From positions 12,002-25,682 of the forward strand of contig DJVD01000116.1 of the NCBI GenBank assembly GCA_002440805.1: a DNA stretch of 13,681 bases, given 5' to 3'. Origin of the DNA: Chloroflexi bacterium UBA6265. Lineage in GTDB: Bacteria; Chloroflexota; Chloroflexia; Thermomicrobiales; UBA6265. The notes below the pieces were generated by a model. That model did no database searches, was not told the DNA's origin, and worked only from the letters and a program-made list of their open reading frames with translations. Within the stretch, counting starts at the first letter, position 1; every line of letters starts with the position of its first letter. A program made the position numbers and the translations under genes. Of this stretch, positions 7,184 to 13,681 are shown piece after piece.

Positions 7184-9811
7184 TTAGAACGTTTGAGCAG
7201 AAGTCGGCCTTATTGTGGCGTCTGAGATACGGCATGATAGCCACGACTTCACCTCCGCCAGAATCTCATCTTCGGACATTGAGCGCCCTCGTTCGTAGTG
7301 CACGTGCCACTCATCCTCACCGAGCATGGAGATCAAGATCGCAACGCGGGCCGTATGCTCACCAGGAACCAGTTCCGTACGAGAAACTTTGTGATCGGCC
7401 AACACGCCATCTATCGCCCCAATGCACCATGCGGCCCGCTGGGGGAACCCGGTGGCAATCGCAATTTCCACAAGCCCATCCAGGCATTGAACAGCCTCAA
7501 CCAAACTCCCACATCGCTCATACCATTGGATAGCGTTGCAGGTGTGCGTCTGGGACCTCTCAAAGTCACCTTTGGCCAGAGCCAACCGTGCCATGCCCAA
7601 ATAACTGTGTGCGATGTCCTGTATCGCCCCAATGTCGCGGGCCAGGGCAAGTGCCTGTTCCAGGAACGACTCTGCTCTTGCAAGTTCTCCACGCCGACGG
7701 GAGATGTCGGCAAGGTAGATATTCACGATTGGCAGATCCCGAAGATTTCCCAGGATCGTACAGAGCCGCTCCGATTCAAGGATCAGCTCCTCCGCCCGAT
7801 CAAGCTCACCTAGCCGCAAATTCATGTAGCCAACATTGATTGTGCTGAAGGCCACCAACCACAAGTTTCCGGAGGACAGGCTCACCCTCAGGCTTTCTTC
7901 GATCAGCTCATAAGCCCGATCCAGGTCTCCCCGCTGGTCCAAGACCAAACCAAGGTCTCCCATTGCGGCAGAAATTATGAACTTGTCATCAAGATCTATC
8001 CCGATATCAAGGCCATCCCTTATCAGTGCCTCGGCTTTATCAAACTGATCTGTGAGCAACATACTCAGCCCCATAGCAAGCTGTGCCCGTGCCAGATACC
8101 ATCGTTCACCTAACTTGTTAGCAAGCCTGGCACCGGCCTCCATCGCACGCCAGGTTCCATCCGGGTCTGCCTGATGGTTGCAAAGAGATCCCAACCCGAT
8201 CAAACCTCGCGTCCTGGTCACCGTGGGCGCTTGATTGTCCGGATGCGCGAGTAGCCACTCCAACTCCCGCCGACCTTCCTCGAAGTGCCCGATGATACCT
8301 CGGTACGATGCGAGACACCCTGAGATATCCAGCGCATCCTGGTATTTGTCGTGACTGATTAACCAGGCAACATGAGACCTGATGTTCTGGTACTCAGCTC
8401 CGATCCGATTGAGCCAGAACACTTCATCAGGCAGGGACCGCACAAACTCCGCCCTACGCGCGAGCGGCTCACACCACGTTACATGCGCTGCGCTGCGCAC
8501 GGTGTGTTCTTCGCCCGCAGCGGCAAGCCGTTCCTGACCAAAATCCTGGACCGTTTGCAGCATTCGCAAACGCGTGTAGCCATCTATTCCTACCCGGGGG
8601 CGCAAAATGCTGCTATTGACCAGCGATTCCACTGCTTCCAGGGTCTCAACTTCACTAAAACGATTGTCAACACCCAGCACTGCGTTGGCCGTTTCCAACG
8701 TGCAACCATCCGGAAAAATCGCGAACGTGCGGAACACCGCCTGCTCTGTCGGAGACAGGAGTTCGTAGCTCCAGGCGATGGTATCCCGCATGGTGCGTTG
8801 GCGCTCTGGCGCATCCCGCGACCCGCCGACCAAAAGCGGGAGATGCGATTGCAAACCTTTGAGCAGTTCCTGGACGGACCACATCCGCAACCGCGCGGCG
8901 GCAAGCTCGATGGCCAGTGGCATGCCCTGGAGATGGGTAACCAGCGCAGCAACCGCGCCGGCATTCTCGGTATCCAGCGAGAACCTGTGATCGGCCGCGC
9001 GTGCCCGTGTCATGAACAACGCCACCGCCTCACTCTGTTCCAGCGACCTGGTGTCATTGCCCGCGGGCAGTGTCATCGGCTCAATCGGCATCACGTGCTC
9101 GGCACCGATACGCAAAATGTTCCGACTTGTGGCGATGATGGTTAATCCGGGACACGCAGCCAGGAGCCACGCGATATCAGTGGCCGCATCCACCACTTGC
9201 TCCAGGTTATCCAGCACCATCAGCAAGGACCGGTCCTGCAACGCGATCGCCAGGACATCCTTCAACTCCAATTCGCCCTGTCCAGGGATGCCGAACCGGT
9301 CGGCAATCGCGGGAATAACCATATCGGATTTGCGAACTGGGGATAAATCGACAAATATCGCCCCGTGGGGGAACGATGCCGCAAGCCGATGGGCAGCCTC
9401 AATCGCGATGCGTGTTTTCCCTACCCCTCCGGGACCCGTGAGCGTGAGCAACCGGGCATCATCGTTCTTCATGATGCCGATGATTGCATCAATCTCGCCC
9501 GCCCGGCCGATGAACGAGCTTGTTGGCACTGGCAGATTTAGAGCTCCACGCTCACGATGATTCGGTTGCGGATGATTCGCGGACTGCCGGGCAGCGAGGA
9601 GTTCTGCGTGTTGACCTTCGCCAAGGCCAAGTCCTGCGGCCAACATGCGTACCGTTTCCGGCCGTGGGGTAGTACGCAGCCCGCGTTCAAGATCGCTGAT
9701 GCCGCGAACGCTCAACCCGGCGCGCTCGGCAAGTTCCTCCTGCGAAAGCCCTGCTGCTTCACGGAGTTGCCGAAGTGAGATGCCGAACGCTGAACGACGA
9801 TTCGCTTCCAC
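7184..9811 (-). CDS. XRE-type HTH / NB-ARC (STAND) ATPase / TPR transcriptional regulator, paralogue B (875 aa)
   Basis: Same architecture and same residue positions as its neighbours. XRE-type HTH at about 9-62 (GLSQEELAERAGLSVRGISD). NB-ARC-like NTPase with Walker A GPGGVGKT (126-133), Walker B LLMVLDNLE (196-204), TIIATSR (224-230) and GMPLAIELA (296-304). Winged-helix segment around 340-430, then TPR-like hairpins from about 480 to 800, several with the A-x-x-x-G-D/E-L-x-R-A pattern (RGDLDRAYELIEES, LGELDRAEELILES, RGELARAESFLEQA). The C-terminus has HYERGRSMSEDEILAEVKSWLSC, a segment usual at the end of this family, plus a tail to 875. The start is GTG 9811, with AGGGG 5 bases upstream and the same EANRRSAFGI peptide as A. 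It lies 148 bases after regulator C, with its own promoter-like block. The TPR half is the least similar part to A and C, consistent with a different input. Confidence 0.93.
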   Translation of the reverse strand: MEANRRSAFGISLRQLREAAGLSQEELAERAGLSVRGISDLERGLRTTPRPETVRMLAAGLGLGEGQHAELLAARQSANHPQPNHRERGALNLPVPTSSFIGRAGEIDAIIGIMKNDDARLLTLTGPGGVGKTRIAIEAAHRLAASFPHGAIFVDLSPVRKSDMVIPAIADRFGIPGQGELELKDVLAIALQDRSLLMVLDNLEQVVDAATDIAWLLAACPGLTIIATSRNILRIGAEHVMPIEPMTLPAGNDTRSLEQSEAVALFMTRARAADHRFSLDTENAGAVAALVTHLQGMPLAIELAAARLRMWSVQELLKGLQSHLPLLVGGSRDAPERQRTMRDTIAWSYELLSPTEQAVFRTFAIFPDGCTLETANAVLGVDNRFSEVETLEAVESLVNSSILRPRVGIDGYTRLRMLQTVQDFGQERLAAAGEEHTVRSAAHVTWCEPLARRAEFVRSLPDEVFWLNRIGAEYQNIRSHVAWLISHDKYQDALDISGCLASYRGIIGHFEEGRRELEWLLAHPDNQAPTVTRTRGLIGLGSLCNHQADPDGTWRAMEAGARLANKLGERWYLARAQLAMGLSMLLTDQFDKAEALIRDGLDIGIDLDDKFIISAAMGDLGLVLDQRGDLDRAYELIEESLRVSLSSGNLWLVAFSTINVGYMNLRLGELDRAEELILESERLCTILGNLRDLPIVNIYLADISRRRGELARAESFLEQALALARDIGAIQDIAHSYLGMARLALAKGDFERSQTHTCNAIQWYERCGSLVEAVQCLDGLVEIAIATGFPQRAAWCIGAIDGVLADHKVSRTELVPGEHTARVAILISMLGEDEWHVHYERGRSMSEDEILAEVKSWLSCRISDATIRPTSAQTF

Positions 9812-9829
9812 GACCGCCCCTGAAACCCG

Positions 9830-9864
9830 CTACATAATCTTCTTTCCTGGTTCCCAGCCTATCA
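9830..9864 (-). promoter_or_regulatory. conserved promoter/operator block of regulator B
   Basis: The minus strand reads TGATAGGCTGGG, then ATTATGTAGC; TGATAG and TATGTA are 22 bases apart, and TATGTA ends 19 bases before GTG 9811. Both halves match the block ahead of regulator A although most bases between them differ. Bases 9865-9959, up to the stop of regulator C, show no clear terminator. Confidence 0.55.
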
Positions 9865-9959
9865 TGAGAGGCAAGCACTCCACTCACAAACGCCAAACAT
9901 GCGATTTTGCCTGCGGTGTAATCGGGACTTTGCCCCTTGACCCTGGTGAGAACACGCTG

Positions 9960-12611
9960 CTATGCGCCGCGATTGGCAGCCCTCCATTCGATGTCGCCAG
10001 CAAATGGAGAACCAGGTGCAGCTGATATCCGGCAGGAGAGCGATGACTTCACCTCCGCCAAAATGGCGTCTGGCGTCATCGAACGGCCCCGAGCGTACTG
10101 CCTGTCCCATGCTTCCTGGCCCAGCAAAGAGATAACACGCGCAACGCGATCATTATGTTCGCCCGGGACAAACTCTATGCGCGACATTCCGCGTTGCGCC
10201 AGTACACCGTCAACCGCGCCGATGCACCACGCGGCCCTGGCGAAATCACCGGACACAAGCGCTATATTCGCAAGGTTATCGAGGCATTCAACGGCATCAA
10301 CAATGCTCCCGCACCGCTCATACCAGTGGATCGCGCTGCATGTTAGCCCATAGGAGGTGTCAATATCGCCTCTCTGTCGGGCTATTCGTGCAAGGCGTAT
10401 ATAGCTGTGGGCCATATCAAGCATATTGCCAATGTCCCGCGCCATCGAGAGTGCGTGCTCGAGCTTGAGGGCAGCAGCATCCGGATCCCCTCGTCGCCGA
10501 TCAATATCAGCGAGTTTGATGAAAACGTCGGGCAGGTCGCGCTTATCCTCGAGTTCTACCAACAGCTGCTGTGCCTCAATAAAAAGTGCCTCCGCCTGGT
10601 CCAGCTTGCCAGCGCGCAGGTCCATTGCCCCGAGGTGCAGTTTGCAAAATGCCACATCCCAAAGGTTGCCGATCGCCATGTTAAGTTCCAGGCTCTCCCG
10701 GATTTGCTCGTAGGCGGCATCGTAATCACCCCGGGCGTCCAGGATCAACCCCAGGTTCCAGGCTCCCCTTGCCTCACCAAATTTGTCGTCCAGCTCCACA
10801 GCGATCACGGTTCCCTCACGGATTAAGGATTCCGCCAGATCAAGGTCGCCAGCCATCCTCATCGCCACTCCCGAGGCCAGCAACGCCAACGCCAGGTATC
10901 TTGGTTCATTGATCTCGCGAGCCATGGCTGCGCCAGTCTGCAGCGCGGAGAATGCGCGCCCGGTATCAGCCTGGTTGAGCCACGTAATCCCTAGCCAGAC
11001 CTGGGCACGCACACGCTCCCGATTTAGCGCCTGGCCCTTCGGGTGGCTGAGGAGCAACTGCAATTCTCGTCCGCATTCATCGATATGCCCTCGCAGCGTA
11101 CGAAGCGGCGCCAATGAACTGGAGATATCCAGCGCTTCCTGAATGAGTTCGTGCTGAATTAACCAAACGATATGCTCACGCATGTTCTGATATTCCGACC
11201 CGGTCTGGATGAGCCGGGATACCGCATCCGGCTGGGCTATCCCCCGTTCTATCCTTCGCGCCAGCGGCACACACCACGCCTCGTGCGCAGCCTGCCGGGC
11301 CATGTGTTCTTCGCCTGCTGCCACGAGTTTCTCCAGGCCAAACTCCCGCACTGGTTGCATCATCCGGAATCGGATCCGACCATCGGTACCCACCCGCCGG
11401 CGCAAGATACTGCCATCGAGCAGCAACTCCACGGCGGCCAGGGCGTCCTCTTCGGAGAAACGACGGGCCACGCCCAGAATCGCCACGGCGGCTTCCAATG
11501 TGCACCCATCCGGGAAAATGGACAGGGTACGAAACACCGCCTGCTCTACCGGCGACATCAGGTTGTAACTCCAGATAATGGTGTCCCGCATGGTGCGGTG
11601 GCGATCGGGCGCATCCCGGGCGCCGCCGGAGAGGACAGGAAGCTGGAACTGCAGCCGCCGCAGCAGTTCGGATACCGACCAGAAGCGAATACGAGTGGCG
11701 GCAAGTTCGATGGCCAGAGGCATGCCCTGAAGCTGGGTGACAACTGCCGCTACATCTGCGGCATTGGCCGCATCCAGGGAGAAGCGGTGATCTGCCGCAT
11801 GCGCCCGCGCCACAAACAGAGAGACCGCTTCGCTTTGCTCCAGCGACCGAACGTCCCGATCGGCCGGAAGTGTCATCGGCTCGATGGGCATCACGTGCTC
11901 GGCGCCTACGCGCATGAGGATTCGACTGGTGACGATGATCGTTAATCCCGGGCATGCGGCCAGCAGCCACGCAATGTCGGTGGCCGCATCGATCACCTGC
12001 TCCAGGTTATCCAGCACCAGCAGCATCGATCGACTCTGCAGGGCTACGGCCAGCACATCCCTGATATCCAGGTCTCCGCGTCCACGAATTCCAAGGCGAT
12101 CGGCGATGGCAGGGATAACCAGATCTGCCTTGCGCACCGGTGACAGATCGACGAAGAGCGCGCCGTTGGCGAATTGATGCTCCAGGCGATGCGCAGTCTC
12201 GATGGCAATCCGGGTTTTCCCAACGCCACCCGGACCGGTAAGGGTCAACAGCCGCACCCGGTCATTCACAAGAATGGTAGTGATCGCCTCAATTTCCTCG
12301 ACCCGGCCGATAAATGAGGTAGAGGGCACCGGCAAACAGGGCGGTGCATGTGAGAAGAAAATAGGAGTTGGGACCGGAGATCTGTTTCGAGCCGCAAAGA
12401 GTTCTGCCCGTTGCTTTTCATTCAAATCCAGGCCGTCAGCCAACATGCGCACGGTCTCGGGTCGCGGAGTTGTGCGAACGCCCCGCTCCAAATCGCTGAC
12501 GCCACGAAGGCTTAATCCGGCGCGCTCAGCAAGTTGCTCCTGCGAAAGCCCTGCTGCTTCGCGGAGTTGCCGAAGAGAGATGCCGAACGGTGCGCGACGA
12601 TTCGCCTCCAC
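9960..12611 (-). CDS. XRE-type HTH / NB-ARC (STAND) ATPase / TPR transcriptional regulator, paralogue C (883 aa)
   Basis: Third member of the array. From GTG 12611 every landmark falls on the same residue number as in A and B: HTH about 9-62 (GLSQEQLAERAGLSLRGVSD), Walker A GPGGVGKT (126-133), Walker B MLLVLDNLE (196-204), TIIVTSR (224-230), GMPLAIELA (296-304), then winged helix and TPR-like hairpins to about 800. GTG 12611 is preferred over the in-frame ATG 12626 because AAGGAGG lies 5 bases before the GTG and overlaps the ATG region, and because the paralogues start at the equivalent GTG; the ATG would add MKEAI. The tail after LSCRIS (SAAPGSPF onward) is unrelated to that of B. It is first in the array and divergent from the secreted-protein gene at 12843, with 231 bases between them holding the conserved block and the GCGTG array. 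The ligand and target genes are unknown. Confidence 0.93.
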   Translation of the reverse strand: MEANRRAPFGISLRQLREAAGLSQEQLAERAGLSLRGVSDLERGVRTTPRPETVRMLADGLDLNEKQRAELFAARNRSPVPTPIFFSHAPPCLPVPSTSFIGRVEEIEAITTILVNDRVRLLTLTGPGGVGKTRIAIETAHRLEHQFANGALFVDLSPVRKADLVIPAIADRLGIRGRGDLDIRDVLAVALQSRSMLLVLDNLEQVIDAATDIAWLLAACPGLTIIVTSRILMRVGAEHVMPIEPMTLPADRDVRSLEQSEAVSLFVARAHAADHRFSLDAANAADVAAVVTQLQGMPLAIELAATRIRFWSVSELLRRLQFQLPVLSGGARDAPDRHRTMRDTIIWSYNLMSPVEQAVFRTLSIFPDGCTLEAAVAILGVARRFSEEDALAAVELLLDGSILRRRVGTDGRIRFRMMQPVREFGLEKLVAAGEEHMARQAAHEAWCVPLARRIERGIAQPDAVSRLIQTGSEYQNMREHIVWLIQHELIQEALDISSSLAPLRTLRGHIDECGRELQLLLSHPKGQALNRERVRAQVWLGITWLNQADTGRAFSALQTGAAMAREINEPRYLALALLASGVAMRMAGDLDLAESLIREGTVIAVELDDKFGEARGAWNLGLILDARGDYDAAYEQIRESLELNMAIGNLWDVAFCKLHLGAMDLRAGKLDQAEALFIEAQQLLVELEDKRDLPDVFIKLADIDRRRGDPDAAALKLEHALSMARDIGNMLDMAHSYIRLARIARQRGDIDTSYGLTCSAIHWYERCGSIVDAVECLDNLANIALVSGDFARAAWCIGAVDGVLAQRGMSRIEFVPGEHNDRVARVISLLGQEAWDRQYARGRSMTPDAILAEVKSSLSCRISAAPGSPFAGDIEWRAANRGA

Positions 12612-12628
12612 GATCGCCTCCTTCATCT

Positions 12629-12662
12629 CTACATAATGATTCGTCTGGCAATAAGCATATCA
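12629..12662 (-). promoter_or_regulatory. conserved promoter/operator block of regulator C
   Basis: The minus strand reads TGATATGCTTA, then ATTATGTAGAG; TGATAT and TATGTA are 21 bases apart, and TATGTA ends 18 bases before GTG 12611. It is the same block as ahead of A and B, one base shorter in both intervals. Its position this close to the GTG supports the GTG start, since an ATG 12626 start would leave almost no leader. Confidence 0.55.
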
Positions 12663-12670
12663 CAGTCATG

Positions 12671-12724
12671 TTGCGTGGTATTGCGTGCCAAATGCGTGGC
12701 AAATGTGTCGCTCTTGCGTGTGGA
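12671..12724. repeat. helically phased GCGTG direct-repeat array (candidate multi-site operator)
   Basis: Exact GCGTG occurs at 12673, 12683, 12694 and 12716, and a degenerate GTGTC at 12705, so the steps are 10, 11, 11 and 11 bases, about one helical turn each. The units read TTGCGTGGTA, TTGCGTGCCAA, ATGCGTGGCAA, ATGTGTCGCTC and TTGCGTGTGGA. Units two and three also hold an inverted repeat, TGCCA-N6-TGGCA (12686-12701). Eleven-base tandem direct repeats are typical of OmpR/PhoB-type response-regulator sites, which is the best analogy. The array lies 8 bases beyond the conserved block of regulator C and upstream of the divergent gene. Confidence 0.6.
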
Positions 12725-12725
12725 A

Positions 12726-12752
12726 TTGCCTCTTCCAATGAAGAAATATGTA
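12726..12752 (+). promoter_or_regulatory. possible promoter of the secreted-protein gene
   Basis: TTGCCT (12726-12731) and TATGTA (12747-12752) resemble -35 and -10 elements, but the 15-base spacer is short. TATGTA is the hexamer also found in the three regulator blocks. It would start a transcript with a leader of about 85 bases before ATG 12843. Confidence 0.3.
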
Positions 12753-12842
12753 AATGGGGATTGGCACCAGTCTGGCCGGCACACCTATTTTCACCCTCAC
12801 TACTTCCCTGTGAAGGACGCTTCGAACGAGAGGAGATACACA

Positions 12843-13430
12843 ATGAACACCCGGCGACACCTACACACTACGCTGCTGATCGTTCTGTCGTGCCTTGTCC
12901 TTATCCAGCCAGCGGGAGCTGAGCACGCATTCAATCCCGTTTCTGCCGGTCCGACCTGTGGTGACATTCAACCACTACCAGAGAACTTCCCGGACTGGAT
13001 TGAGAAGCCAGGCCCAACCACTGACGATTGCACTACAGCCAACGCCAGTGCAACGTGCAGCAATGTCGTTTCACTTCCGGATAATTTTCCTGACTGGATT
13101 GAGGCACCCGATGGTGCCGATGGAAATTGTGCGTTAGTGGAAGCCGGCATGATGTGCGATTCTCTGGGCCCGCGAACAGGGAACTCGGCACCCCGAAGCG
13201 TTTTGCCACCGGATGCGGTCTCGGAAGCCTACGACCAGCGGAACTCGCCCGAATGCGCTATTGCCGACGGAATGACCGAATCGGAAGCGGCGCGGGCGCC
13301 AATCGAAGGATCCATTTCAGCCATGGATCAACAACCAGTCAATGTCACGTCCGTTATGGATGACGCGTCCGATGACGAGGTTGCCAGCGAATCAGACGAG
13401 CCCGATCTGCTTCGGGGCCGGCCGAGTTGA
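12843..13430 (+). CDS. small secreted protein with 33-residue cysteine repeats, function unknown
   Basis: A 195-residue protein I do not recognise. ATG 12843 follows AGGAGA by 7 bases. A signal peptide is clear: RR at 4-5, hydrophobic TTLLIVLSCLVLI (9-21), and likely cleavage after AGA at 26. The mature protein has cysteines at 39, 63, 72, 96, 105 and 138. C39, C72, C105 and C138 are each exactly 33 apart, and C63 and C96 are also 33 apart. Units one (39-71) and two (72-104) share LP[E/D]NFPDWIExP; unit three (105-137) keeps only the first cysteine and the length. The C-terminus is acidic (DDASDDE, SESDEPDLL) and probably disordered. No membrane segment follows the signal and no cell-wall anchor motif is seen. 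It is divergent from regulator C across a 231-base region with the GCGTG array, so it may be controlled there. Paired cysteines suggest disulfides outside the cytoplasm; an extracellular binding or signalling role is a guess. Confidence 0.8.
   Translation: MNTRRHLHTTLLIVLSCLVLIQPAGAEHAFNPVSAGPTCGDIQPLPENFPDWIEKPGPTTDDCTTANASATCSNVVSLPDNFPDWIEAPDGADGNCALVEAGMMCDSLGPRTGNSAPRSVLPPDAVSEAYDQRNSPECAIADGMTESEAARAPIEGSISAMDQQPVNVTSVMDDASDDEVASESDEPDLLRGRPS
12957..13253 (+). repeat. three 99-base in-frame coding repeats (third degenerate)
   Basis: Units 12957-13055, 13056-13154 and 13155-13253 correspond to protein residues 39-71, 72-104 and 105-137. The first two are clearly related in protein (C-x5-LP-x-NFPDWIE-x-P-x6-C-x8), but in DNA only GACTGGATTGAG is an exact shared run. 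This indicates an old duplication held by selection on the protein. The third keeps the length and first cysteine only. Confidence 0.65.
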
Positions 13431-13681
13431 GTCGGATCGACCATCTGACAATTCAGCGCAACCATGAACGCCCTTATCCCCAAGAAACAACGGTGAATGA
13501 TCCATAACGAGCAACGAGACCGGCAAGATACCAGCGTCCGCATGCAGCCGGATACCAATTCCCGGCTGCGTGCGGCCGTGTGATGCGGCCTCGAAGGATG
13601 ATGAATATACGGCGATCCTGATCGAGTGCGGATCGTCGCCCACGATATGCGGGTTCCGCATTCTGGATCAGTGTCACCTCG
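13431..13681. other. 251-base right-end region without a convincing gene; two small hairpins
   Basis: No open frame with a good ribosome site or recognisable product was found here on either strand. Besides the larger stem-loop at 13540-13573 there is ATGCGG-GTT-CCGCAT at 13647-13661, a perfect 6-pair hairpin with a 3-base loop and no T-run. It probably contains the 3' end of the secreted-protein transcript. Confidence 0.4.
13540..13573 (+). terminator. stem-loop, possible terminator of the secreted-protein gene
   Basis: GCATGCAGCCGG (13540-13551) pairs with CCGGCTGCGTGC (13562-13573): 12 pairs including one G-T, loop of 10 bases. It begins 110 bases after the stop codon. There is no T-run after the stem, so it is an imperfect terminator candidate or simply a stable structure. 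Confidence 0.3.

Noticed and set aside
4407..12611. Reading the STAND array as an Avs-type antiphage defence system
   Set aside because: Each protein has an N-terminal DNA-binding HTH and no nuclease, protease or membrane effector domain; no other defence gene is nearby. Transcription regulators fit better.
12843..12905. Lipoprotein signal with Cys17 of the secreted protein
   Set aside because: The sequence VLSC has leucine at the -2 position and only a short hydrophobic run before it; the AGA cleavage site at 26 fits better.
12957..13253. 99-base repeats as CRISPR or mobile-element repeats
   Set aside because: They are in-frame coding repeats with strongly drifted DNA; there are no short identical repeats with unique spacers.
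13392..13677. Minus-strand open frames at the right end (13392-13661 and 13474-13677)
   Set aside because: They overlap the 3' end of the secreted-protein gene or the hairpins, have no convincing ribosome site, and the translations match nothing I recognise.

Overview
The window looks like chromosomal DNA of a moderately GC-rich bacterium. The best guess is a Chloroflexota lineage near Thermomicrobiales. This rests on style rather than a marker gene: serial XRE-HTH/NB-ARC/TPR regulators, Tat-exported solute-binding proteins, GTG starts with strong Shine-Dalgarno sequences, and a two-gene ornithine-cyclodeaminase-like/SDR unit. No rRNA, tRNA, CRISPR, transposase or phage gene was seen.

Layout, left to right. 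Positions 1-2049 (minus) hold two tandem paralogous solute-binding proteins of the polyamine (PotD/PotF-like) ABC-transporter class; the second runs off the left edge. A good intrinsic terminator at 2181-2215 separates them from a two-gene unit (2241-4276, minus): an extended SDR oxidoreductase followed by an ornithine cyclodeaminase/mu-crystallin-family protein. These four genes look like a small uptake-and-catabolism module for an amine or amino-acid-like compound whose identity cannot be read from the sequence.

Positions 4407-12611 (minus) are filled by three consecutive large STAND-type regulators of 858, 875 and 883 residues. They align without a gap over about 858 columns. Their DNA-binding and NTPase parts are very similar and their TPR sensor parts have diverged. 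Each has its own conserved upstream block (TGATA[G/T] then 21-22 bases then TATGTA, 18-19 bases before the GTG start), so each is probably transcribed separately under a common rule.

The right end turns divergent. A plus-strand gene (12843-13430) encodes a small secreted protein I do not recognise. It has cysteines on an exact 33-residue period and a duplicated LP[E/D]NFPDWIE segment. Between it and the third regulator lies a helically phased array of GCGTG motifs (12671-12724), which looks like a multi-site operator serving one or both divergent genes. The STAND array, the shared promoter block, the phased array and the Cys-repeat secreted protein are the most interesting part of the window. 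That they form one sensory system is inference.
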